A DNA stretch of 13,485 nt. It comes from Geodermatophilaceae bacterium (GTDB lineage: Bacteria > Actinomycetota > Actinomycetes > Mycobacteriales > Geodermatophilaceae). Below are positions 1-6,759 of the stretch, in pieces. Below the pieces are notes generated by a model that was given only the letters and a program-made list of their open reading frames with translations, ran no database searches and had not been told where the DNA came from. The stretch covers positions 1 through 13,485 of the forward strand of contig JACCUF010000394.1 of assembly GCA_013811975.1 (NCBI GenBank), in the 5' to 3' direction. A program made the translations under genes and the position numbers. Each line of letters begins with the position of its first letter. Position 1 is the first letter of the stretch.

Positions 1-1151
1 GGCAGCGAGGTGTCGATCCGGTTGGCCCAGGCCAGTACGCCACCTTGAACGTGTACGGCGTCACCGAATCCGGCGGCCTGCACCGCGGCAAGCGCCTCGG
101 CCGATCGAGCGCCGGACTTGCAGTGCAAGACGATCGGCTTGTTCTGCGGAAGCTGGGACAGCGCCTGTCCGGACAGGATCTGGTCCTTGGGAATGAGCTT
201 CGCACCGGGGATCGAGACGATCTCGTACTCGTTGGGCTCCCGAACGTCGATCAGCTCGAAGTCCTTGCCGGAGTCGATCATTTCCTTGAGCTCCTCGACG
301 GTGATCGTCGAGCCGAGCGCGGCCTCGGAAGCTGCGTCGGAGACGACACCGCAGAAGTTGTCGTAGTCGATCAGCTCGGTGACCGGTTCGGCGGTGGGGT
401 CCTTGCGGATCGAGACCGTCCGGAAGGTCATCTCGAGAGCGTCGTACACGGTCAATCGACCGAGCAGGGTCTCCCCGATTCCGGTGATCAGCTTGATCGC
501 CTCGGTGGCCTGGATCGAACCGATCGTCGCGCAGAGCACGCCCAGGACACCTCCTTCGGCGCAGGAGGGGACCATGCCCGGCGGCGGCGGAACCGGGTAG
601 AGGTCGCGGTAGTTGGGGCCGTGCGAGTCCCAGAAGACCGACACCTGGCCGTCGAAGCGGAAGATCGAGCCCCAGACGTAGGGCTTGTCGAGCAGCACGC
701 ACGCGTCGTTGACGAGGTAGCGGGTGGCGAAGTTGTCGGTGCCGTCCACGATCAGGTCGTAGGAGCTGAAGATGTCGAGCACGTTGTCGGAGTCCAGCCG
801 GGTCTCGTGCAGCACGACCTCGACCAGGGGGTTGATCTCGGAGATCGATTCCTTGGCCGACAGGCCCTTGGATTTCCCGACGTCAGAGGTGCCGTGGATG
901 ATCTGGCGCTGCAGGTTGGACTCGTCGACGACGTCGAACTCTGCGATGCCCAGCGTCCCGACGCCGGCGGCGGCGAGATAGAGCAGGGTGGGCGAGCCGA
1001 GGCCCCCCGCTCCGACGGCCAGCACCCTGGCGTTTTTCAGCCGCTTCTGACCATCCATGCCGACGTCCGGAATGATCAGGTGGCGGCTGTAGCGACGGAC
1101 CTCTTCGACGGTCAGGTCAGCGGCAGGCTCGACCAGCGGTGGTAGTTGCAC
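1..1151 (-). CDS. moeZ: MoeZ-type adenylyltransferase/sulfurtransferase (3' end cut by window edge)
   Basis: This is a ThiF/MoeB-like E1 domain followed by a rhodanese domain, the MoeZ architecture. Family members adenylate the C-terminal glycine of ubiquitin-like sulfur carriers (MoaD, ThiS, CysO) and then pass sulfur to them, serving molybdopterin, thiamine or cysteine synthesis in the cytoplasm. Visible motifs are the nucleotide-binding loop GAGGLGSP (residues 48-54), DESNLQRQ (76-83), DGTDNFATR (136-144), and Cys197 in SCAEGG. The rhodanese loop is HCKSGARS with catalytic Cys344. About 383 residues are visible; the M. tuberculosis homologue is about 390, so only a short tail is missing. 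The GTG start at 1151 is chosen because GAGGAG (complement of 1157-1162) lies 5 nt upstream. The gene lies 94 nt downstream of the DUF3152 gene on the same strand and is probably co-transcribed. Product identification is firm. Confidence 0.95.
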   Translation of the reverse strand, partial: MQLPPLVEPAADLTVEEVRRYSRHLIIPDVGMDGQKRLKNARVLAVGAGGLGSPTLLYLAAAGVGTLGIAEFDVVDESNLQRQIIHGTSDVGKSKGLSAKESISEINPLVEVVLHETRLDSDNVLDIFSSYDLIVDGTDNFATRYLVNDACVLLDKPYVWGSIFRFDGQVSVFWDSHGPNYRDLYPVPPPPGMVPSCAEGGVLGVLCATIGSIQATEAIKLITGIGETLLGRLTVYDALEMTFRTVSIRKDPTAEPVTELIDYDNFCGVVSDAASEAALGSTITVEELKEMIDSGKDFELIDVREPNEYEIVSIPGAKLIPKDQILSGQALSQLPQNKPIVLHCKSGARSAEALAAVQAAGFGDAVHVQGGVLAWANRIDTSL

Positions 1152-1245
1152 GGGTACTCCTCGAGAGGGCTCGTAGACAGACTTCGCGTTTCTGGAGGCT
1201 GCAACACCGATGTGGCGTCAACCCTTCCAGGGCGGGCATGAGTCT

Positions 1246-2259
1246 CTAGTCGTTCGGGAACGGCCAGCCGTTTCTGGCGCAACCATCGAGGCTGAGGGTC
1301 TGTTGCTGCATGACGGGCGCGAGTTCCCCAGGTCCGGGGCATGGCACGTGGCCGTTCCCAAGAGCATGGCCCACCTCGTGGTTGACGACGTAGTTGCGGT
1401 AGGTCGCGACGTCGCCCTCGTATTCGGGTACGGCGGTCTCCCAGCGGGCCAGGTTGATGACCGCACGTTCGCCGTACCGACACGAGGTGTATCCACCGGT
1501 GCCCACACCTGGGCAGAACGACTCGACGTTGCGCGGGCTGACCAGAGAGACCCGGAAGTCGTAATCACCGCCGTCGACCCGCTGAAATGACATTTCGCCA
1601 CCGGCACCCCAGCTGCGAGGATCGGCCAGCGTGGCTTCGACCGCGGCGGCGAAGTTGGCCCCATCGACGTTGATCCCGTCCTCGACCTCGACGATAAACC
1701 GTTGCAGCGGACCGGTGCCGTACACCTGCGAGGAGCCGGGTACGACCGAGAGGTCACCGCTTCCCTGTTCGACGAAAGGCACCGGCACGACGACCGTGGG
1801 CACGGTGGACGGCGCCGCTTCACCCTCGGCAGTCGCGGTCGGTGGGGGGGTCTCGACCGGAGCGGTCACGAGCGGGGACGGCCGCGTTTCCACGACCGCT
1901 GGGGCCGGAGCCGCCTCAGTCGAAGCGACGTCGAGAAGGGTTACAAACGTCAGCACCGCGAGTACCGGGATGACCAACGCCCGCCAGCCGTAGGCGGCCG
2001 TGAATCGCGCGACTCGCCCCCCGCGCGGCAGATGCCTGTTGAGCCGTGCGGGAGACAAGTGCTGCCGGGCGGCCAGCGGGCCGTCAGGCGAACGCAGCCC
2101 GTTGCTCGACAGCGGGCGTGGAAACGGCTCAGGCGGGCGCCGCGAATGATCGTCCTGGCGTTCGGGCGCATGGCGGGAATGGCTGCCGGCAGCGGCCTTG
2201 GCACCGGCCGAGCCCCGGCCGTTGCCGCCGTGGTCGGCCCGATCCTGGCGGGTCACCAC
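1246..2259 (-). CDS. DUF3152 membrane-anchored metzincin-like protein
   Basis: The 337-residue protein has a roughly 90-residue Arg/Pro-rich cytoplasmic tail, one membrane segment (about 92-111), a Pro/Thr/Ala-rich linker (115-160) and an extracytoplasmic C-terminal domain. That domain carries HEVGHALGNGH at 294-304, the metzincin zinc signature HExxHxxGxxH, followed by Cys307 and a possible Met-turn at Met317 (VMQQQT), ending in WPFP. Cys249/Cys260 and Cys307/Cys327 could form disulfides. The family is common in Actinobacteria and, as far as I know, has no assigned substrate; peptidase activity is inferred from the motif. The start is the first GTG of a GTG-GTG pair at 2259; a later start is possible because the tail is low-complexity. 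Its place beside moeZ matches the order I recall for Rv3207c-Rv3206c. Confidence 0.9.
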   Translation of the reverse strand: MVTRQDRADHGGNGRGSAGAKAAAGSHSRHAPERQDDHSRRPPEPFPRPLSSNGLRSPDGPLAARQHLSPARLNRHLPRGGRVARFTAAYGWRALVIPVLAVLTFVTLLDVASTEAAPAPAVVETRPSPLVTAPVETPPPTATAEGEAAPSTVPTVVVPVPFVEQGSGDLSVVPGSSQVYGTGPLQRFIVEVEDGINVDGANFAAAVEATLADPRSWGAGGEMSFQRVDGGDYDFRVSLVSPRNVESFCPGVGTGGYTSCRYGERAVINLARWETAVPEYEGDVATYRNYVVNHEVGHALGNGHVPCPGPGELAPVMQQQTLSLDGCARNGWPFPND

Positions 2260-2331
2260 TTCAGACTCTCACACCACACGCGTCACACCGCCCGGTATAC
2301 AGCGACCCGGGGCGATCATCATCAACGAAGA

Positions 2332-3294
2332 TCAGGCTAGTTCGCGCAGTCGGGCGGTGGCCCGCGACTCATCCAACAACGCCAGCGTCGCACGGGCAGA
2401 GCTGATCGGGTCCTCGAGTTGCGGCGTGTGCCCGACGCCGGGCAGGACCAGAAGCCGCGCGTCTGGCATGACCGCGGCAAGCCGCAGTGCGTTGCGCACG
2501 TTGACGAGCTTGTCCTGGTCCCCCCAGATGATGAGGGTCGGCTTTGTGATGGCGGCGGCGATCCGCCATGGATTGCGGGCACCGGGAGTCAGGTAAGCCG
2601 CTACCAGGCTGCGAAAGCTGCCGGCCAGCGCAGCCGAGGCCCACGGAAAGTCAGCCCGAATCTTTGCCTCGTCGATGGCCTCGGCCAACCGCTGCTCGGA
2701 GACCCGCTCCATATCTGCGAAGCACAGTTCCAACATCGCACGAACTCGATCTTCAGCGCTGATCCCGGCCAACCGCCGCTCGACGGCCCGCGCGATCCCT
2801 GGTAGCAGTAACAGCGGGAACAGCGGGGTCGACATCTGCCGAGGCGGGCGCAGGTCCGGTACGGCCGGAGAGATCAGCGTCAGCGTGGTGACCAGATCCG
2901 GACGGCGGCCGGTCACCAGGATGGCTGTCAGCCCACCGAGGGAGTTGCCGATCAGGTGCACCGGTCCCCCACGGCCCTCGATGGCCGCGATCACCGTACG
3001 GACGTGCACCTCGATCGAGTAGTCACTGCGCGGCGCAGGCCCGGACCGGCCGAACCCGAACAGGTCCAGGGCCTGTCCGTCGAGACGGTCGGAGAGCAGC
3101 CCCGCGTAGTCGGTCCAGTTGGTGGAGGCCCCCCCGAGCCCATGCACGTACAACGCGGGTTCGCTGTCGGGCCCCCCGGGCGTGGACCGCACATAGATCA
3201 CCCCGCCGTTGAGCGGCACCCGGCGGCCCGGCCAGCGGACAGGCGGCTCATCGGCAGAGTGCAGCGGAGCCTCAGACAACGTGGCGGTGCGCAT
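2332..3294 (-). CDS. Alpha/beta-fold hydrolase
   Basis: This 320-residue protein has a complete alpha/beta hydrolase catalytic set. It shows the oxyanion motif HGLGG (51-55), nucleophile elbow GNSLGG with Ser118, acid Asp261 in WGDQDKLV (Asp259 is an alternative) and His289 in GVGHTPQLE. The lid region (about 145-240) is rich in Leu, Ala and Arg. There is no signal peptide, so a cytoplasmic esterase, lipase or C-C hydrolase is likely; the substrate cannot be read from the sequence. The ATG at 3294 is the only good start, but no clear Shine-Dalgarno sequence precedes it, which fits a short or leaderless mRNA as is common in actinobacteria. The DUF3152 gene starts 72 nt downstream on the same strand, so they may share a transcript. 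It is divergent from the DUF2975 operon. Confidence 0.9.
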   Translation of the reverse strand: MRTATLSEAPLHSADEPPVRWPGRRVPLNGGVIYVRSTPGGPDSEPALYVHGLGGASTNWTDYAGLLSDRLDGQALDLFGFGRSGPAPRSDYSIEVHVRTVIAAIEGRGGPVHLIGNSLGGLTAILVTGRRPDLVTTLTLISPAVPDLRPPRQMSTPLFPLLLLPGIARAVERRLAGISAEDRVRAMLELCFADMERVSEQRLAEAIDEAKIRADFPWASAALAGSFRSLVAAYLTPGARNPWRIAAAITKPTLIIWGDQDKLVNVRNALRLAAVMPDARLLVLPGVGHTPQLEDPISSARATLALLDESRATARLRELA

Positions 3295-3357
3295 CTGACG
3301 AACGGTAGCTCGCTTTCAGCTGGGGGCGCTTCGAGGCTGATCGGCCAGATCCAGGAC

Positions 3358-3385
3358 TTGACGCGCGAGATCGGCTATGTAATGT
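3358..3385 (+). promoter_or_regulatory. Candidate sigma70-type promoter for the DUF2975/Xre operon
   Basis: A TTGACG -35 hexamer (3358-3363) is separated by 16 nt from a TAATGT -10 hexamer (3380-3385), in an unusually A/T-rich patch for this window. Transcription would begin near 3391, inside the repeated element that follows. This is a consensus match by eye only. Confidence 0.5.
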
Positions 3386-3386
3386 T

Positions 3387-3410
3387 TATCGATAGTACCG
3401 ATACTCGATA
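3387..3410. promoter_or_regulatory. A/T-rich repeated operator-like element
   Basis: The self-complementary octamer TATCGATA (3387-3394) overlaps two tandem 9-mers, ATCGATAGT (3388-3396) and ACCGATACT (3397-3405), which agree at 7 of 9 positions. A further CGATA (3406-3410) follows. The outer arms TATCGA and TCGATA also form an inverted repeat. The element sits directly downstream of the predicted -10, a position where a bound repressor would block initiation. The small Xre protein encoded in the same operon (4053-4301) is the natural candidate ligand, but this is inference. Confidence 0.5.
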
Positions 3411-3437
3411 TGGAGGCGACACGATGGAGGCGACAGT
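3410..3437 (+). repeat. 14-bp tandem duplication in the DUF2975 leader
   Basis: Two adjacent 14-bp units start with the same 12 bases, ATGGAGGCGACA, at 3410 and 3424. Each holds an ATG, but neither ATG is in frame with the DUF2975 reading frame. The first opens a 16-codon ORF stopping at 3458-3460, and the second opens a 33-codon ORF ending at 3525. The duplication may be a recent slippage event that altered the original translation start. Confidence 0.7.
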
Positions 3438-3467
3438 GTTCAGGAGAAAAGGATCGTTGACCAGTGG

Positions 3468-4049
3468 TTGCTCGAGGCCCTGCTGCTGGTGGTGGCCGGC
3501 TTCGCCACCGTCTCGTCCTGCGTGACGGGCGTGCGAGCGCTTACCGAGCCACGGCTCACAGTCGAGGGGCTGACGCTGGCCACCACACCAGCGGTTGATG
3601 TCTCGTCCTCGGGCAAGTTCGTGGTCGAGCCGATCGGTGAATCCGTCCTGAGCGTCTTCGACCCCGCAGTGGCGCAGCGTGCGCTCGCGTCCTCCGGATG
3701 GCTGCTGCTCGGTGCGGTCTGCGCAGTCGCTGGCTGGCTGCTCTGGCGGGTCCTCACCAGCCTGCGCGGAGGGGATCCCTTCGAGCCCGCCAACGTGCGG
3801 CGCCTCACCGTCGCAGCCGCTCTGGTCACCGTGGGCGGAGTCATCTCCGGTGTGTTGCGCAGCGTTTCCGACGGCAATTTGAAGGAAGCCGCGGACAACG
3901 CCTTTTTTCGCGAGTTCGGTACGACCCCGCTCGCCTACGGCGGCCAGATCGAGTTGACGCCGGTCCTGGTCGGTGTCGCCTTGGGCGGCATCGCCCTGGT
4001 CTACCGACGGGCGGCGGCTCTGCGGCACGAACTCGACGGACTCGTCTAG
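3468..4049 (+). CDS. DUF2975 family four-helix membrane protein
   Basis: The protein has four predicted membrane segments at about 2-22, 76-95, 112-131 and 161-179, with an outside loop of roughly 50 residues between the first two. The conserved family motif GGDPFEPANVRRL (101-113) lies in the cytoplasmic loop after helix 2. DUF2975 proteins typically travel with a YozG-like Xre regulator, as here (the stop is 3 nt before the regulator's ATG); their function is unknown. No ATG or GTG in this frame precedes helix 1. The first usable codon is TTG at 3468, but a strong AGGAG (3442-3446) stands 6 nt before an in-frame ATC at 3453, which would add five residues. The start is therefore uncertain; the remaining frame is intact. 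Confidence 0.82.
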   Translation: MLEALLLVVAGFATVSSCVTGVRALTEPRLTVEGLTLATTPAVDVSSSGKFVVEPIGESVLSVFDPAVAQRALASSGWLLLGAVCAVAGWLLWRVLTSLRGGDPFEPANVRRLTVAAALVTVGGVISGVLRSVSDGNLKEAADNAFFREFGTTPLAYGGQIELTPVLVGVALGGIALVYRRAAALRHELDGLV

Positions 4050-4052
4050 ACG

Positions 4053-4301
4053 ATGCCGGCTGGTCAGCCAAACTTCGACGATGGCGCGCACCGCGTCGTG
4101 TGCCATCTCGACGCGCTCTTGGCCGAACGTGGCATGACGCTTGCTGCCTTGGCCGAACAGGTCGGCGTCACCGTGGTGAACCTCTCGGTGCTGAAGAACA
4201 ACCGCGCCCGAGCCGTCCGCTACTCCACGTTGACCGCGATCTGCGATGTACTGCGCTGTCAACCCGGAGACATACTGTCCGTCACCCACACCGGCCGATG
4301 A
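4053..4301 (+). CDS. YozG-like Xre/Cro helix-turn-helix regulator
   Basis: This 82-residue protein is almost entirely one Xre-type DNA-binding domain. The helix-turn-helix spans about MTLAALAEQVGVTVVNLSVL (28-47), followed by KNNRARAVRYSTLTAICDVL and the ending CQPGDIL, the hallmark of the YozG-like subfamily. Such small regulators pair with DUF2975 membrane proteins and probably control the pair themselves. The ATG at 4053 is fixed by the preceding stop; with only 3 nt between the genes, translational coupling is likely. The probable binding site is the repeated element around 3387-3410. Confidence 0.88.
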   Translation: MPAGQPNFDDGAHRVVCHLDALLAERGMTLAALAEQVGVTVVNLSVLKNNRARAVRYSTLTAICDVLRCQPGDILSVTHTGR

Positions 4302-4351
4302 CAACCGCAGGTGAGGACTCGCAGCACCACATGGTGATCGGGAGGACCCAG

Positions 4352-5035
4352 ATGGACACCAAGGACCGTCCTGCCCCACTCATCGTCTTCGACGTCAACG
4401 AGACGCTGTCCGATCTCGGACCGCTGGCTGATGCCTTCACGGCGGTCGGTGCCCCGGGTCACCTGGTCGACCACTGGTTCAGCTCGGTCTTGCGGGACGG
4501 TTTCGCGCTGACCATCGCCGGTGAGTGCCCGAACTTCGCTGATCTCGGACGTGGCGTGCTCGCCGGACTGCTGGCCGGCCATTCGTTGAACGTCGCTTCC
4601 GACGCCGCGGTCGAGCAGATCATGTCGGCCTTCGCAGCGTTGCCCGTGCACTCCGACGTCGCCCAGGGCATCCGCGCCTTGGATGCAGCTGGCCTGCGGG
4701 TCTGCACGCTGAGCAACGGCGGAACGGCTTTCGCTGACGCAATGCTGACCAGGGCCGGAGTACGGGACCTGGTCGACCCGTTGCTCTCCGTACAGGACGC
4801 TGGTGCCTGGAAGCCGCTACCGCGGGCCTACGGGTACGCCGCCGAAGCCACGGGCATCGCGGCCGCCGACCTGATGCTCGTGGCCGTACACCCGTGGGAC
4901 TGCGACGGGGCGATGCGAGCCGGCCTACAGGCGGCCTGGATCGACCGGACCGGCGCGCCGTACCCATCGATCTTCGCCACCCCGGACCGCACCGCAACGA
5001 GCATCGTCGATCTGGCCGCCCAGCTGAGTCGGTGA
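4352..5035 (+). CDS. HAD-superfamily hydrolase, haloacid-dehalogenase type II-like
   Basis: The 227-residue protein has all four HAD motifs. These are nucleophile Asp14 in VFDVNETLSDL, motif II TLSNGG (Ser121-Asn122), motif III AWKP (Lys154, with Tyr160 after it) and HPWD (180-183) as motif IV. The nearest characterised relatives are L-2-haloacid dehalogenases. This VNETL...HPWD subgroup appears to lack features of the classical enzyme: the position of the halide-binding Arg41 falls at Phe43, and the Ser/Asn of the last motif are replaced in VAVHPWD. True dehalogenase activity is therefore doubtful, and a phosphatase or other hydrolase is possible. The ATG at 4352 has GGAGG (4341-4345) 6 nt upstream and is preferred over the ATG at 4331. 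It lies 50 nt after the Xre gene and may be read from the same promoter. Confidence 0.88.
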   Translation: MDTKDRPAPLIVFDVNETLSDLGPLADAFTAVGAPGHLVDHWFSSVLRDGFALTIAGECPNFADLGRGVLAGLLAGHSLNVASDAAVEQIMSAFAALPVHSDVAQGIRALDAAGLRVCTLSNGGTAFADAMLTRAGVRDLVDPLLSVQDAGAWKPLPRAYGYAAEATGIAAADLMLVAVHPWDCDGAMRAGLQAAWIDRTGAPYPSIFATPDRTATSIVDLAAQLSR

Positions 5036-5045
5036 GACGGGCTCA

Positions 5046-5088
5046 GTGGGTCAGTTCCGGCCGCGCCTGCCCGGTTCGATTGACCCAC
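5046..5088. terminator. Inverted repeat between converging HAD gene and dctA remnant
   Basis: GTGGGTCA (5046-5053) and TGACCCAC (5081-5088) are perfect complements, and a CCGG/CCGG pair inside (5057-5060, 5071-5074) can extend the structure. It lies 10 nt after the HAD stop codon and downstream of the dctA remnant, so a bidirectional stem-loop terminator is plausible. There is no T tract and the loop is long, so confidence is modest. Confidence 0.4.
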
Positions 5089-5089
5089 G

Positions 5090-5755
5090 CTCCGCTGGCT
5101 CTGGTTCGCGGTCGATCCGTCCTGCTCTTCCTCGTAGTCCTCATCCAGATAGTCGGACTCGTCGAATTCGGACCGGTGGGACTGCAGGCCGCCGGCCAGC
5201 GTGGCCAGGCCCGCGCCGGTGACCCCGGCCGCGCCCTTGGAAGCGATGATCATGAACAACAACAGCGAGATCTGCTCCCCGATCGAGAGTCCCTGCCCAG
5301 TGGCCTCGGGTGATGTAGAACGCGATCATGATCAGGCCAACGCCTTTAGCGCGTCGGCGCCGGTCTCGCCGACCACTGCCGCGATCGCGCCGAAAGCCCC
5401 GATCGGGGCCGCCCACATGATCATCGCCAGCACCTTGAACACGACCCGCTGAAAGACCGCGATCCCGCGCAGCGCCGCCTCACCCGTACGACCGAGCGCC
5501 TGGATGGCGAACCCCACCAGCAGCGCGACGAACGGCGTGGACAGGACGCTGTCCCCCACCAGTGGCGAGACCAGGGTGGTCGATCCGATGCCGAGCACGA
5601 TCGTGCAGCTTGAGCGCAATGCCGAGTTCCGGGTTCGCCAGCCCGACGATGATGCCGAGCACGACCGCGGCAATCACCGCCATGTAGAGCCAGTGCGTAC
5701 GGTCCCTGCAAACCGGTGCCGATTCGAGCTTCTCGTCGTTGTCTGCCCGAGCCAT
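5090..5755 (-). pseudogene. Eroded DctA/GltP-type dicarboxylate:cation symporter
   Basis: Four collinear fragments of a DAACS-family transporter are readable in alternating frames. The N-terminus has helix 1 (YMAVIAAVVLGIIVGLANPE, about 5685-5626). It then jumps to CTIVLGIGS and immediately to SPLVGDSVLST...LAMIMWAAPIGAFGAIAAVVG, which stops near 5341. LIMIAFYIT follows in another frame. Last comes SIGEQISLLLFMIIASKGAAGVTGAG...GGLQSHR and an acidic tail. Missing are the segments after ALK, between GIGS and SPLVG, between FYIT and SIGEQ (including the conserved NLDG region), and after QSHR. Intact members have about 430-460 residues, so roughly half is lost. The start is well preserved: ATG at 5755 with AGGGGA (complement of 5761-5766). 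The protein cannot be functional. The tail boundary at 5090 is approximate. Confidence 0.88.
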
Positions 5756-5774
5756 CTGTCTCCCCTTCGCCACT

Positions 5775-5790
5775 AGTGACCAGCGTCACT
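5775..5790. promoter_or_regulatory. CRP/GlxR-like palindrome upstream of the dctA remnant
   Basis: AGTGAC (5775-5780) and GTCACT (5785-5790) are perfect complements around CAGC. This gives GTGA-N6-TCAC, the core of the cAMP receptor protein (CRP/GlxR) site. It lies 19 nt before the dctA start and just upstream of its ribosome binding site, a position more suited to repression than activation. Regulation of dicarboxylate uptake genes by CRP-type factors is known in other bacteria. Binding here is inferred. The divergent TetR gene could also be affected, since the site is 134 nt from its start. Confidence 0.45.
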
Positions 5791-5924
5791 CCGGGAGGGG
5801 AGACTCTTGCGCGCGCACGGATCGGGGGCCAGGCCGGGGGTGGCGTGCGCACGGCGAGTGGAGATCCCCCTCGTCCTTCCAGTCCTTGCCACGAGGTGTA
5901 CGAGAAAGGTTCACTGCCGGAGAC

Positions 5925-6641
5925 ATGACGACGACCCACACGCAACCGGACTCGAGACCCGATCCGCCCACCGGCCGTCAGGGCCGGCTACCTCGCTCCG
6001 CCCGACGCCAGCAACTGCTCCAGGCAGCGCGAGACATCTTCGTGGCCCGTGGCTACCACGCAGCAGTGATGGATGAGATCGCCGATCGCGCCGGGGTGTC
6101 CAAACCCGTTCTCTATCAGCACTTCCCGAGTAAGCGTGAGCTGTACTTGGGACTGCTGGACGAGCAGGTCATGCATTTGGGCGAACGGATGGTCACCGCA
6201 CTTCAGGACACAAACGACAACAAGGACCGGGTACACGGCGCGATCGCAGCGTACTTCGAGTTCGTTGACGCTGAGGGCGAGGCCTTCCGCCTGTTGTGGG
6301 AGTCCGACCTGCGCAACGACCCGGAAGTCCACAAAAAGGTCGAGCGGGCCTTCGCCGAGATCGTCTCGGCGCTGGCCGACACAATCAACGCCGAATCCGG
6401 CGCTGGCCCGGCGCAATCCCACCTGCTCTCGGCCGGATTGTCCGGCCTGGCCGAGATCAGTGCACGATGGTGGTTGGAACGCCGCAACGATCAGGCCAGC
6501 GATCTGAGCAAGGACGAGGCCGTCGTGCTGATATCGGCGCTGGCCTGGCGTGGGATCTCCGGTTTTCCGGTGCACTCCGACCTCCGGGCGGGCGGGGCCG
6601 GCGAGTCATCGGCTGATTCCACTGTCGATCCGCCCGGCTGA
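5925..6641 (+). CDS. TetR/AcrR family transcriptional regulator
   Basis: The 238-residue protein has a canonical TetR N-terminal domain. Helix 1 covers QLLQAARDIFVARGYHAAVM (30-49) and the helix-turn-helix covers DEIADRAGVSKPVLYQHFPSKRELY (50-74), with the family-typical YQHF and K at the end. A mostly helical ligand/dimer domain follows (about 78-215), including FRLLWESDLRNDPEVHKKV. The Pro/Arg-rich start and the Gly/Ser/Asp-rich end look disordered. The ATG at 5925 is chosen because the HTH begins about 30 residues later and GGAG (5919-5922) is close by, though the 2-nt spacing is short. The DUF3107 gene follows on the same strand, matching the order I recall for Rv3208-Rv3208A, so the pair is probably ancestral and unrelated to the adjacent dctA remnant. 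The ligand is unknown. Confidence 0.9.
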   Translation: MTTTHTQPDSRPDPPTGRQGRLPRSARRQQLLQAARDIFVARGYHAAVMDEIADRAGVSKPVLYQHFPSKRELYLGLLDEQVMHLGERMVTALQDTNDNKDRVHGAIAAYFEFVDAEGEAFRLLWESDLRNDPEVHKKVERAFAEIVSALADTINAESGAGPAQSHLLSAGLSGLAEISARWWLERRNDQASDLSKDEAVVLISALAWRGISGFPVHSDLRAGGAGESSADSTVDPPG

Positions 6642-6674
6642 GCCGAGGATTCGTTCGCGCACGGCGTAGGAGGT

Positions 6675-6690
6675 CCGGGCGCCCGCCCGG
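6675..6690 (+). other. GC-rich hairpin between the TetR and DUF3107 genes
   Basis: CCGGGC (6675-6680) pairs with GCCCGG (6685-6690) around a 4-nt loop, 34 nt after the TetR stop. A second inverted repeat, ACCGTC/GACGGT (6718-6739), stands just upstream of the DUF3107 start. Neither has a T tract. They could weaken read-through or mark a processing site, but may simply reflect the GC-rich composition. Confidence 0.3.
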
Positions 6691-6759
6691 GAGAGCTGGA
6701 CTAGCCTCGGCCGAGCGACCGTCGGACCAGCCGGACGGTGCGAGATAAGGCGGGCAGCG

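Noticed and set aside
45..1145. Long plus-strand open frame of 366 codons opposite moeZ
   Set aside because: Its protein is Asp/Gly/Arg/Val-rich and matches no family. The opposite strand encodes an unmistakable MoeZ with every motif in place, so this is an antisense shadow produced by high GC.
3698..4351. N-terminal extension of the HAD gene
   Set aside because: The frame stays open through the DUF2975 and Xre genes, but that part is Arg-rich shadow sequence. The true start at 4352 has a strong ribosome binding site and places Asp14 normally.
3375..4379. Minus-strand open frame of 334 codons across the DUF2975 and Xre genes
   Set aside because: It lies fully antisense to two genes with clear family signatures and reads as low-complexity sequence.
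5813..5850. Inverted repeat GCGCACG/CGTGCGC in the TetR-dctA gap as a TetR operator
   Set aside because: The 24-nt spacing is too long for a usual TetR operator, and such GC-rich repeats are expected by chance in this composition.
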